DNA of 64,000 nucleotides from Chitinophagaceae bacterium (GTDB lineage Bacteria; Bacteroidota; Bacteroidia; Chitinophagales; Chitinophagaceae), in contig JAGFIS010000029.1 in NCBI GenBank assembly GCA_024103425.1, positions 212,511 through 276,510 of the forward strand, in the 5' to 3' direction. A program made the position numbers and the translations under genes. Under the pieces are notes generated by a model. The model was not told the origin of the DNA. It was given only the letters and a program-made list of their open reading frames with translations, and ran no database searches. This document shows, piece by piece, positions 35,597 to 43,439 of the stretch (its first letter is position 1; each line of letters begins with the position of its first letter).

Positions 35597-35604
35597 CAAA
35601 CGTA
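35597..35604 (-). promoter_or_regulatory. -7 box of kbl
   Basis: The minus strand reads TACGTTTG, an exact TAnnTTTG match, 22 bases before the kbl start codon. No clear -33 element. Confidence 0.45.
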
Positions 35605-35719
35605 CTAAGGAAAAAATAAACCTTCGGGAGAGATATTTTTCATGAGGGCTGTAACTTTTTACTCCTTCGTCCGTTTCACTTTTAAAAATATACCGGAAAA
35701 TAATCTTTATTATCTGTTT

Positions 35720-36205
35720 ATGACGGAATCTGAATATAACGAGAGCGTGAGAAGCTATGCAGATAATGTGTACCGGTTTGTACTCAAGAACCTGAGGAAT
35801 GAAGAGGATGCACGTGATGTTGTTCAGTCTTCTTTTGAAAAATTGTGGATGAATCGCAGTAAAGTGGAACCGGAAAAAGCAAAGTCCTACCTTTTTACTG
35901 TCGCCTTTCATGAGCTGATAGACTTTGTCCGCAAAAACAAGAGAATCAGTCTGGAAGAAGACTTATCACGGGCTTCATTACAAACAAGAGCAGTGCAGCC
36001 GGGAGTAAAGGAGATTCTGAATAGGGCGATTTACAGGTTGAGCGACACACAAAGGACCCTCGTTTTATTAAAGGATTATGAAGGATACAGTTATGAAGAA
36101 ATTGCAGCAATCACTTCACTGAGCATCAGCCAGGTGAAAGTGTACCTGCACAGGGCACGGATCCGGTTAAAAAATTATCTGATCAAACCCGAAAATGTTA
36201 TCTGA
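35720..36205 (+). CDS. ECF RNA polymerase sigma factor
   Basis: About 161 residues from the preferred ATG at 35720 (MTESEYNESVRSYADNVYRF); an upstream in-frame ATG at 35642 would add 26 residues that do not resemble the family. Region 2 includes EEDARDVVQSSFEKLWMNRS, and region 4 includes YSYEEIAAITSLSISQVKVY. A two-base gap separates it from the anti-sigma-like gene, so the two are surely co-transcribed. It is unrelated in context to the FecI-like factor at 14762: no SusCD is adjacent. Confidence 0.9.
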   Translation: MTESEYNESVRSYADNVYRFVLKNLRNEEDARDVVQSSFEKLWMNRSKVEPEKAKSYLFTVAFHELIDFVRKNKRISLEEDLSRASLQTRAVQPGVKEILNRAIYRLSDTQRTLVLLKDYEGYSYEEIAAITSLSISQVKVYLHRARIRLKNYLIKPENVI

Positions 36206-36207
36206 CC

Positions 36208-37281
36208 ATGAACATCAATACTGAGAATTACGAAGAATATTTTCTGCTTTATGCAGACAATGAACTGACGGAAGCTCAGCGCCGTATGGTGGAAACATTT
36301 GTGGCCGAACATCCGGAGTTCAAGAAAGAGCTGGATGATTTCTTAAGCACCGTACAACTTCCTGAAGAGGAGATTTCACTGGGCGATAAGTCTTTTCTCT
36401 TCAAAACAGAAGAAAACGATTTTGTAAACGACGAGAATTATGAAGAAGTATTTGTTGCCTACCACGACAATGAATTAGATGAATCTCAAAAGAGACAGAC
36501 AGAGGTGTTCATCAGCAAAAATCCTGAACTGAAGGATGGGTTTAACTGGATTGGCAAAGCAAAATTAGAACCCGATACTTCCATAATATTTCCAGATAAA
36601 AATCTGCTCTACAGAAGATCTAACAATGTCAGAATTCTCTTCTACCGTGTTGCAGTGGCTGCGGTGATCGCAGGTATCGTTTCGACTGGGCTATACTTCT
36701 TAGTTAATTCCAACAGGGGTACCGTCTCGTCTGTAACTGTACAAACAGAAAAGCCACCCCTCCAACAACCGCAAAACATTGAAGATACGCCTGTTATGCC
36801 ACAAATTGAAGAGAGTGTCGAGACACAGCCTCAAAAACGATCAGCAGGAATTGCTTCAAGGCAATCTTCACCCGAACTGAAAATTAAAACTGTTGAACCC
36901 GACCGGGAACCTGTAATTACAGCTCAATTGAATGAGATGGCAGAGAAGAAAGACAATCCGGACATGGCAACAACAGCAACCGTTCAAACTGCACTTGAAA
37001 CAGAAACTACGGCTGCCATCAATACCGGAATCGTAACGGCTAGTGAAGACTTCAGCCAAAGATTATTGACTGTTATCGACGAAAAGCCTGAGATAACAGC
37101 CGCTACAATCAATATGGAATACCTCAACTTGGTTCTGAAGGATGACGAGCCTGACAGCTATGTTATGGATATCCCCGAGAGCATATTCAATAAAACCAAG
37201 GTCGGCATCTTTATTAAAAAAGTAAAACGCACTATCGACAGAAATAACCCTATAAGCCGCTTGTTGAACGGCGGAGAATGA
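36208..37281 (+). CDS. Anti-sigma-factor-like membrane protein with duplicated N-terminal domain
   Basis: A 357-residue protein starting 2 bases after the ECF sigma gene. The cytoplasmic part holds two copies of a roughly 70-residue unit: residues 6-66 (NYEEYFLLYADNELTEAQRR, ending DKSFLFK) and 76-136 (NYEEVFVAYHDNELDESQKR, ending DKNLLYR). A transmembrane helix follows (about 144-166), then a Pro/Gln/Thr-rich periplasmic linker and a C-terminal segment. Position and topology indicate an anti-sigma factor. It lacks the His-Cys zinc motif of ZAS proteins. The duplication could let one protein hold two sigma factors, or bind one more tightly. Confidence 0.75.
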   Translation: MNINTENYEEYFLLYADNELTEAQRRMVETFVAEHPEFKKELDDFLSTVQLPEEEISLGDKSFLFKTEENDFVNDENYEEVFVAYHDNELDESQKRQTEVFISKNPELKDGFNWIGKAKLEPDTSIIFPDKNLLYRRSNNVRILFYRVAVAAVIAGIVSTGLYFLVNSNRGTVSSVTVQTEKPPLQQPQNIEDTPVMPQIEESVETQPQKRSAGIASRQSSPELKIKTVEPDREPVITAQLNEMAEKKDNPDMATTATVQTALETETTAAINTGIVTASEDFSQRLLTVIDEKPEITAATINMEYLNLVLKDDEPDSYVMDIPESIFNKTKVGIFIKKVKRTIDRNNPISRLLNGGE

Positions 37282-37297
37282 TTTCAAAAAAAGTAAA

Positions 37298-38194
37298 ATG
37301 CAGTATATGAAAAAGACGATTATGGCAATAGTCATGGCAGTTGTTTGCCAAACTACATTCGCACAGCAAGACTCAATCAGCATCAGCAAAGAAAAAGATA
37401 CGATTAAAGTGGGCGGCATCATCATCCTGAAGAAGGGTAACCCCGAAGATAAAGAACACTCGCGCGTAACCGTAAACATCGGAAGGCCGGAAAAGATTAA
37501 ACAATCTACGAAGGTGACCAGTTACACTGCATTTATCGATTTGGGCATATCGGGCTGGAATGATCAAACTAATTATGGTTCAGCCGCAGCCAATAATTAC
37601 GTTATAAGCCGTCCGGGCGCATCAGCAATCAGTTCAAAAGACTTTAAATTAAGAGCCGGAAAATCTATAAACGTAAATGTGTGGCTGATCGGGCAAAGAG
37701 TAAATCTCATCGACCATCAGCTCAACCTGAAGTATGCTCTGGGATTCGAAATGAATAACTACAGATTCAAGAACAACATCAGTTTCAGCGAGGGAGGTTT
37801 TGCGCCCTATAATCCGGGGTTAGATATCCCACATGCATTTGCATTCACTGACTCCATTACATTTAAGAAAAACAAACTGTTTACAAACCACCTCACGCTG
37901 CCCATTATGCTCGACTTCCGCACAAATAAAGAATATTCTAACAGAGGACTGACCCTGGCTGCCGGCATAAGCTTTGGCTACCTCTTAAATAGCAGAACCA
38001 AACAAGTGAGCTCTGAGCGCGGGAAACAAAAAACAAGAGATGATTTTGATATGAACAAATGGAAACTCTCTTATATAGGCGAGCTGGGGATCGGCGGAAT
38101 AAGATTTTACGGTTCTTACACTCCAAAATCTATCTTCAAAGAAGAATTAAATTTTCAACCCTATACAATTGGCTTGAGATTCAGCAACTGGTAA
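37298..38194 (+). CDS. Outer membrane beta-barrel protein (PorT-like fold)
   Basis: About 298 residues with a signal peptide (MKKTIMAIVMAVVCQTTFAQ, which starts at the second ATG, 37307). The C-terminal two thirds alternate polar and hydrophobic residues, as in small beta-barrels (INVNVWLIGQRVNLI, LKYALGFEMNNYRF), ending in a typical barrel strand with terminal aromatic residues (YTIGLRFSNW). It is the third gene of the sigma/anti-sigma unit and a plausible target or signal source. A distant paralogue lies at 39614. Confidence 0.8.
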   Translation: MQYMKKTIMAIVMAVVCQTTFAQQDSISISKEKDTIKVGGIIILKKGNPEDKEHSRVTVNIGRPEKIKQSTKVTSYTAFIDLGISGWNDQTNYGSAAANNYVISRPGASAISSKDFKLRAGKSINVNVWLIGQRVNLIDHQLNLKYALGFEMNNYRFKNNISFSEGGFAPYNPGLDIPHAFAFTDSITFKKNKLFTNHLTLPIMLDFRTNKEYSNRGLTLAAGISFGYLLNSRTKQVSSERGKQKTRDDFDMNKWKLSYIGELGIGGIRFYGSYTPKSIFKEELNFQPYTIGLRFSNW

Positions 38195-38226
38195 ACACCG
38201 GAGGGTTATTTTCTCATGAACTAAAG

Positions 38227-38256
38227 GCCGCGGATTCTTCTGCGGCTTTTTCTTTT
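38227..38256 (+). terminator. Intrinsic terminator of the ECF sigma operon
   Basis: GCCGCGGA-TTCT-TCTGCGGC forms an 8-base stem with one G-U pair, followed by TTTTTCTTTTT. It ends the sigma/anti-sigma/barrel operon. Confidence 0.88.
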
Positions 38257-38324
38257 TAAGAACATTAACCATACAGCATCCATTCTCTGACAACAAAGTC
38301 TTCATCCCGACCTTCTTTCCCCCT

Positions 38325-38332
38325 TACCTTTG
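38325..38332 (+). promoter_or_regulatory. -7 box of the MFS transporter gene
   Basis: TACCTTTG is an exact -7 match, ending 30 bases before the ATG at 38363. It overlaps the in-frame TTG at 38330, which argues against that codon as the start. Confidence 0.5.
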
Positions 38333-38362
38333 CAATTCTCTTCGCAAACTGTACCCTTTTTT

Positions 38363-39589
38363 ATGCGTAAATACTTCAGGATTTATCTGGACTCTTTCAG
38401 AGGATTATCTACCCCGACATGGGTACTCTCTGCGGTAATCCTTATCAACCGTACGGGTGCGATGGTACTTCCCTTCCTGGGTATTTACCTGAAAGAAGTG
38501 CTGGGTTTCTCTATTAAAGAAGCAGGATTCGTGTTGAGTTGCTACGGGCTGGGTTCGATGACAGGATCTGTTGTCGGTGGTAAACTAACCGACAAGTTTG
38601 GTCATTTTAAAATACAGGTAAGCAGCCTTTTTCTATCGGTTCCGTTTTTCATCATTCTATCTTTTTTGAAATCATTAGCCGCAATATCGGCCGGCATCTT
38701 TTTGCTGAGTACTATTGTTGAAATCTTCCGGCCGGCAAACTCTGTATCGATCTCCTTTTATGCAAAGCCGCAAAACCTTACACGGGCATTCTCTCTCAAC
38801 CGTATGGCACTCAACCTTGGCTTTTCAACGGGACCGGCTATCGGAGGGCTGCTTGCGGCTGTTTCTTACCAACTGCTTTTTTATGGTAATGCATTCACGG
38901 TCTTAGTAGCAGGAGTCGTTCTATATCTTTACTTTCATAAAAACAGAGGCGGTGGCCACCGTGTCTATGAAGAATCATCTGAAGGCCCATCGCCATGGAG
39001 AGACAGGGATTTCATGATCTTTAACATCCTGTGCGTAATATTCAACCTCGGGTTCTTTCAATTGATCAGCACAATGCCTATGTATTACAAAGATGTATTC
39101 AGTTTGAGCAATGAGCAGATAGGGTTGCTGATGGGGTTCAACGGACTTGTAGTTTTTACACTTGAAATGGTAACTGTAAGTTTCCTCGAAAGAAAATTCA
39201 CCATCTCTCAAACAATTATTTCGGGGATACTGATTGCCAGTTCTTCTTTTGTGATCCTCGCGTATGCACATAGCCTTCTGATGCTTTATATCGCCATGTT
39301 TATGTTCTCTTTTGCTGAGATTTTTACAATGCCATTTATTACGACTGTAGTTATCAATCGCGCCGGCAAAGGCAGAAGAGGTGATTATATGGGGGCCAAC
39401 TCGCTGTCTTACTCCACGGCATTTATTCTGGTACCACTCATGAGTACAATGGTAGCGCAACACTTCACCTACCGCACATTGTGGATCAGCATCTTCATCA
39501 TTACAGGCCTTACCGCATTCGGATTCAGCCACATTATGCGAAAAATGAAATCAGATAGTGCGCAATACGAGAATCTGCAGAATTCTTAG
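38363..39589 (+). CDS. MFS transporter
   Basis: A 408-residue major facilitator with about twelve transmembrane helices. The family loop 2-3 motif appears as GGKLTDKFGHFKIQ. A central basic loop (residues near 205-220, KNRGGGHRVYEESSEG) separates the halves. I use the ATG at 38363 because the upstream TTG lies in the promoter. The best general match is a multidrug/H+ antiporter (YajR/MdtH-like), but the substrate cannot be told. It stands alone, ending 24 bases before the convergent barrel gene. Confidence 0.85.
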   Translation: MRKYFRIYLDSFRGLSTPTWVLSAVILINRTGAMVLPFLGIYLKEVLGFSIKEAGFVLSCYGLGSMTGSVVGGKLTDKFGHFKIQVSSLFLSVPFFIILSFLKSLAAISAGIFLLSTIVEIFRPANSVSISFYAKPQNLTRAFSLNRMALNLGFSTGPAIGGLLAAVSYQLLFYGNAFTVLVAGVVLYLYFHKNRGGGHRVYEESSEGPSPWRDRDFMIFNILCVIFNLGFFQLISTMPMYYKDVFSLSNEQIGLLMGFNGLVVFTLEMVTVSFLERKFTISQTIISGILIASSSFVILAYAHSLLMLYIAMFMFSFAEIFTMPFITTVVINRAGKGRRGDYMGANSLSYSTAFILVPLMSTMVAQHFTYRTLWISIFIITGLTAFGFSHIMRKMKSDSAQYENLQNS

Positions 39590-39613
39590 CGTTTGCTTAC
39601 AGGAAATTTTTGT

Positions 39614-40351
39614 TTATAATCCGCTGATGGCAATGCCTATCTGGTAGGTCTTCATCTCGGGGGCAACGCCTTCTTTGAACACATTGCTCAGCCCGATACT
39701 TCCATAGACACTCACAATACCATAGCCAACCCTTACGGTAGCAGCGAACTTGGTACCGTTGATGTAGCTCTTAGAATTGATCTTCTGCGTGTAGTTACCA
39801 ATGGGCTGGTTGTTCTTATCGACCAGGGTCTTTCCTTTTACGTGTGCATTTACAATAGTTCCGATCTTCAAACCCACAGCTGCTTTCCAGCTCTTATTGT
39901 AGTTCTCGGGATTGGAAGTGTATCTGAACTCAATAGGCAATTCGAGATAACTGGTTGCCAGTTTATATTTTTTGAAGTGGTTGGTAGAATCTACCGCATT
40001 AAAAGGCAATCTCTCTGTTTTTGACTTCAGGTCAAGTTCCATCTTCTCAAAAAAGATATTATTGGTAGAAGCACCAACCCCAATGCCCAGACTGTATTTA
40101 GGGGATGTCTTGAAAACTTTATCAAACATGAAATAGAGTCCGAATCCTCGGGAGAAACCTTTTCTGTGACTCTTGATGCTGTCGGGCATTCCCGTCCAGT
40201 TATCGGATGAGAATTGCAGCATGAAATGATCGCCCGGACGATTATTCAGATTAAACGTCTTTTTGTGTGAGTCTTTCTCCAGGGGATTATCCTGAGCTTC
40301 AGCGTAAAAGAACGCAGCACAGGTAATTAAAAGCAATACAATCCTCTTCAT
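39614..40351 (-). CDS. Outer membrane beta-barrel protein (PorT-like fold)
   Basis: A 245-residue exported protein. I place the start at 40351, where MKRIVLLLITCAAFFYAEAQ begins a clean signal peptide, rather than at an upstream ATG. Strands alternate as in an eight-stranded barrel (YSLGIGVGASTNNIFF, SYLELPIEFRYTSN, AAVGLKIGTIVNAHV, VRVGYGIVSVYGSIGLS), and the C-terminus is hydrophobic (YQIGIAISGL). It resembles the barrel protein at 37298 in fold and in C-terminal sequence. No function is assignable beyond the family. Confidence 0.8.
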   Translation of the reverse strand: MKRIVLLLITCAAFFYAEAQDNPLEKDSHKKTFNLNNRPGDHFMLQFSSDNWTGMPDSIKSHRKGFSRGFGLYFMFDKVFKTSPKYSLGIGVGASTNNIFFEKMELDLKSKTERLPFNAVDSTNHFKKYKLATSYLELPIEFRYTSNPENYNKSWKAAVGLKIGTIVNAHVKGKTLVDKNNQPIGNYTQKINSKSYINGTKFAATVRVGYGIVSVYGSIGLSNVFKEGVAPEMKTYQIGIAISGL

Positions 40352-40374
40352 GTTAACAAGGTTCGTTAAGTTGG

Positions 40375-40382
40375 CAAAAGTA
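40375..40382 (-). promoter_or_regulatory. -7 box of the barrel gene
   Basis: The minus strand reads TACTTTTG, an exact TAnnTTTG match, 23 bases before the start codon at 40351. Confidence 0.45.
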
Positions 40383-40418
40383 TCTGAATAGGCGGTTAAA
40401 AAAAGGTTAAAGGGGGCT

Positions 40419-41945
40419 TTAAACCCCTGATACATTGTTCTCTGTCAGTTCCAATACTTCCTCAATTATTTTACGGTCGTTGCTCAGCCTTGGCACTTTG
40501 TGCTGCCCACCCAATTTTCCCTTCTTTTTAAGCCAATTTTGAAAGGTTCCGGCAGGCAGGCTCTTCACAACCGGCATTCGCAGCGCAATATCCTTATATC
40601 TCTTGGCTTCGTAATCTCCGTTTTGGGCTTTCAAGGCTGTATCCAGTTCCCTGGTAAAAACCTCCATATCCGACGGCTCAACTCTGAATTCAATCAGCCA
40701 TTCGTGTGCCCCGTTTCCGGATTCTGAAAAATAAACCGGTCCGGCAGTATAATCCTCTATGGATGCACCGGTCTTTGCCGCCGCCGCCGCGATAGCTTTC
40801 TCAGCATTATCAGCAATCACTTCCTCGCCAAAAGCATTAATGAAATATCGCGTGCGGCCGCTGACCTTAATTTTAAACGGATTCAAGGAGGTAAACATCA
40901 CGGTATCACCTACAAGATATCTCCATAAACCACCTGTGGTCGAAATCACAAGAGCATAATTGCGGTTTAGCTGAACTTCTTCAAGTCCAACCGTACGCGG
41001 TTCTGGTTTTCCCAGTTCTTCGATTGGCAGGAATTCATAGAAAATCCCATGATCTGCAAAGAGCAGCATCCCTTCATCACCGGGCATATACTGGGCAGCA
41101 AAGAACCCCTCGCTGGCATTGTACATCTCCAGATAATTGATGGGAGCCCCAATCAGTTTTTCAAACTGTTCTTTGTAAGGCACGAAAGAAACACCGCCGT
41201 GCATGTAGAGCTCAAGGTTGGGCCATACCTGCTTTAAATTCTCCTTACCGGTCATTTCCAAAATGCGCCTGATGAGTATAAGTGTCCATGTCGGCACACC
41301 GGCTATCGAGGTAACATTCTCCTGAATCGTGGTTTTTGCCAGCTCTTCTATCTTAGATTCCCATTCGTCCATCAGGGCAATCCTCAACTCAGGTGTGCGC
41401 AGCCACTGACCCCAGAACGGGCTGTTCTGCATCAGTAGGGCGCTCAAATCGCCATACTGCACCATCTCGTTCACGACATTCAGTTGATGGCTGCCGCCGA
41501 TTACCAACCCTTTTCCCGTAAGCAGATCGCTCTTGGGAAAGTTGTTATAGTAGAAGGTCAGTACATCCTTACTGGCTTTATAGTGATTCTCTCTGAAGCT
41601 TTCTTCGCTGAGTGGAATAAACTTGCTTTTATCAGAAGTCGTGCCGCTGCTTTTGGCAAACCAGTTCACCGGCGTATTCCAAAGTACATTCTCTTCGCCC
41701 TCCATCATCCGCTGGATGTAAGGCTTCAGGTCATTATACTCGTTGATGGGTACCCGCTTTTTAAAATCACGGACCTTAAAAAGGCGGTTGAATTTATATT
41801 TCTTACCAAACTCTGTGTACTGCCCTTGTGTTACCAAATTCTGCAGTACGTCGCGCTGAGAGTGAACAGGATAGGTTACCCAGTTATTCACTCCCGCATA
41901 CCGCAATCTGGCAAGTCTCGATATGAAAGGGCTTAATAGCTTCAT
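40419..41945 (-). CDS. GH3 auxin-responsive promoter family protein (acyl-adenylating enzyme)
   Basis: A 508-residue bacterial member of the plant GH3 family, which adenylates carboxylic acids and joins them to amino acids. The ATP motif reads SSGTTSDKSK (99-108). YMHGGVSFVPYKEQFEKL and YNASEGFFAAQ form the second nucleotide-binding region. The lid and C-terminal part (KIKVSGRTRYFINAFGEEV) are as in the family. Bacterial GH3 homologues are widespread in Bacteroidota but their substrates are unknown; there is no reason to assume auxin. It is on the minus strand between lptB and the barrel gene, with its own spacing. Confidence 0.88.
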   Translation of the reverse strand: MKLLSPFISRLARLRYAGVNNWVTYPVHSQRDVLQNLVTQGQYTEFGKKYKFNRLFKVRDFKKRVPINEYNDLKPYIQRMMEGEENVLWNTPVNWFAKSSGTTSDKSKFIPLSEESFRENHYKASKDVLTFYYNNFPKSDLLTGKGLVIGGSHQLNVVNEMVQYGDLSALLMQNSPFWGQWLRTPELRIALMDEWESKIEELAKTTIQENVTSIAGVPTWTLILIRRILEMTGKENLKQVWPNLELYMHGGVSFVPYKEQFEKLIGAPINYLEMYNASEGFFAAQYMPGDEGMLLFADHGIFYEFLPIEELGKPEPRTVGLEEVQLNRNYALVISTTGGLWRYLVGDTVMFTSLNPFKIKVSGRTRYFINAFGEEVIADNAEKAIAAAAAKTGASIEDYTAGPVYFSESGNGAHEWLIEFRVEPSDMEVFTRELDTALKAQNGDYEAKRYKDIALRMPVVKSLPAGTFQNWLKKKGKLGGQHKVPRLSNDRKIIEEVLELTENNVSGV

Positions 41946-42016
41946 CCGTATTGTCGCAATTTACGAACGAGACGGGTAAAGACCGGCTTTTGAAAAAATA
42001 AATCGAAAAGGTGTTC

Positions 42017-42790
42017 TTATTTATCTGCCTGCGCAGAAGCATCCTCGTGGAGATATTCTTTTCTTTTGAGTTCAAAGTTCCTACCGAGATACAACTTCCT
42101 TACCTGCTCATCCATTGCAAGTCTCTCAGCAGAGCCTTCTATAAAAATCTTTCCTTCAATGAGCAAATAGGCTCTATCGCAAATAGAGAGGGTTTCATTA
42201 ACGTTATGGTCTGTAATCAGGATACCGATATTCTTTTGGCGCAAACGGGCAACGATTATCTGAATGTCTTCAACCGCAATAGGGTCGATACCCGCAAAAG
42301 GTTCATCGAGTAAAATAAATTTAGGGTCTACAGCAAGTGCGCGTGCTATCTCAGTTCTTCTTCTCTCACCACCACTCAACACATCTCCATTGCTTTTACG
42401 AACATGGTTCAGATGAAATTCTTCAAGGAGGCTCTCCAGCTTATCCTTCTGCTCAGCCTTGCTGAGAGAAGTCATCTCAAGTACTGCCGCAATATTATCT
42501 GCAACAGAGAGCTTCCTGAACACACTGGCCTCCTGAGGCAAATACCCCAGGCCCAGCTTTGCCCTCTTATACATCGGAAGTTCTGTGATATCCAAATCAT
42601 CCAGGAAAACATTACCTCCATCAGGCCTCACAAGGCCTACCACCTGGTAAAAAGAAGTGGTCTTTCCTGCTCCGTTCGGACCAAGGAGACCTACAATTTC
42701 TCCCTGCGAAACATTGAAAGAGACCTTATCGTTCACTTTTCGCTTTCCATAAAGCTTGGTCAATTCCTTTGCGTAAATCGTCTGCTTCAA
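42017..42790 (-). CDS. lptB: LPS export ABC transporter ATP-binding protein LptB
   Basis: A 257-residue ATPase that drives lipopolysaccharide transport through LptFG to the outer membrane. Walker A GPNGAGKT (37-44), signature LSGGE (138-142), Walker B FILLDEP (158-164) and the H-loop ITDHN are all present. The LptB-specific [15 protein letters not shown] segment distinguishes it from branched-chain amino-acid ATPases. The C-terminus is slightly longer than in E. coli (241 residues). No lptF, lptG, lptA or lptC is nearby. Confidence 0.95.
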   Translation of the reverse strand: MKQTIYAKELTKLYGKRKVNDKVSFNVSQGEIVGLLGPNGAGKTTSFYQVVGLVRPDGGNVFLDDLDITELPMYKRAKLGLGYLPQEASVFRKLSVADNIAAVLEMTSLSKAEQKDKLESLLEEFHLNHVRKSNGDVLSGGERRRTEIARALAVDPKFILLDEPFAGIDPIAVEDIQIIVARLRQKNIGILITDHNVNETLSICDRAYLLIEGKIFIEGSAERLAMDEQVRKLYLGRNFELKRKEYLHEDASAQADK

Positions 42791-42946
42791 TCCTCAAAAA
42801 TTTTGGATAAAATTAATACGATTCTCTTAATCTGCAGGAGGCTTAGCATTTCATTGGCAGAATCTTATGCATTTTCAAAGAATCTGCTCAGGTATCCGCA
42901 TCGCTGAATACAAAATCTTTATCTTGCGTCCCTTAAAACTACCCGT

Positions 42947-43369
42947 ATGGAATACAATAAGATAATTTCTGTGACCGGTATGCCCGGATTGTTTGAGCTT
43001 CTTTCTGCACGTGCAGACGGAGCTGTAGTTCGTTCTCTGGAGGACGGTAGTACCAAGTTTGCCTCTACCAGGCAACACCAGTTTTCACATCTTGAGAGTA
43101 TTGAGATTTATACCAACTCTGCAAACATCAACCTTCGCGATATCCTGAACGAGATGAAGAACTCTAAGGAAACTATGCCCGAAAATAATGCTGATGCTAA
43201 AACCATCAAGGCATACTTCGAAAAAGTACACCCCGACCTGGATTTTGACAGAGTATTCAACAGCGATATGAAGAAGATGATTAAATGGTATCGCCTTCTC
43301 GAAAAAAATAATATTGACTTCTCTCCCGTAGAGGAAAACGAAGACACTGAAGCAGGAGAAGATAAGTAA
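42947..43369 (+). CDS. DUF5606 domain protein
   Basis: A 140-residue cytosolic protein conserved in Bacteroidota, with no known function. It contains the N-terminal KIISVTGMPGLFELLSARADG block, resembling a small beta-rich fold near residues 5-50, then a helical acidic C-terminal region (ending PVEENEDTEAGEDK). The first part resembles a small RNA/nucleic-acid-binding-type fold only weakly, so I do not infer a role. It lies 70 bases upstream of the M3 peptidase gene on the same strand. Confidence 0.8.
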   Translation: MEYNKIISVTGMPGLFELLSARADGAVVRSLEDGSTKFASTRQHQFSHLESIEIYTNSANINLRDILNEMKNSKETMPENNADAKTIKAYFEKVHPDLDFDRVFNSDMKKMIKWYRLLEKNNIDFSPVEENEDTEAGEDK

Positions 43370-43439
43370 CCGTAATCTCTGTCTGCTTCCGGCAGAAATT
43401 TTTCTTCTGCTGTCTTCTCTTTTTAAAAAATAGACATCC

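Noticed and set aside
38330..38362. Upstream TTG start for the MFS transporter
   Set aside because: The TTG is part of an exact -7 promoter box, so it cannot be in the transcript from that promoter; the ATG at 38363 is preferred.
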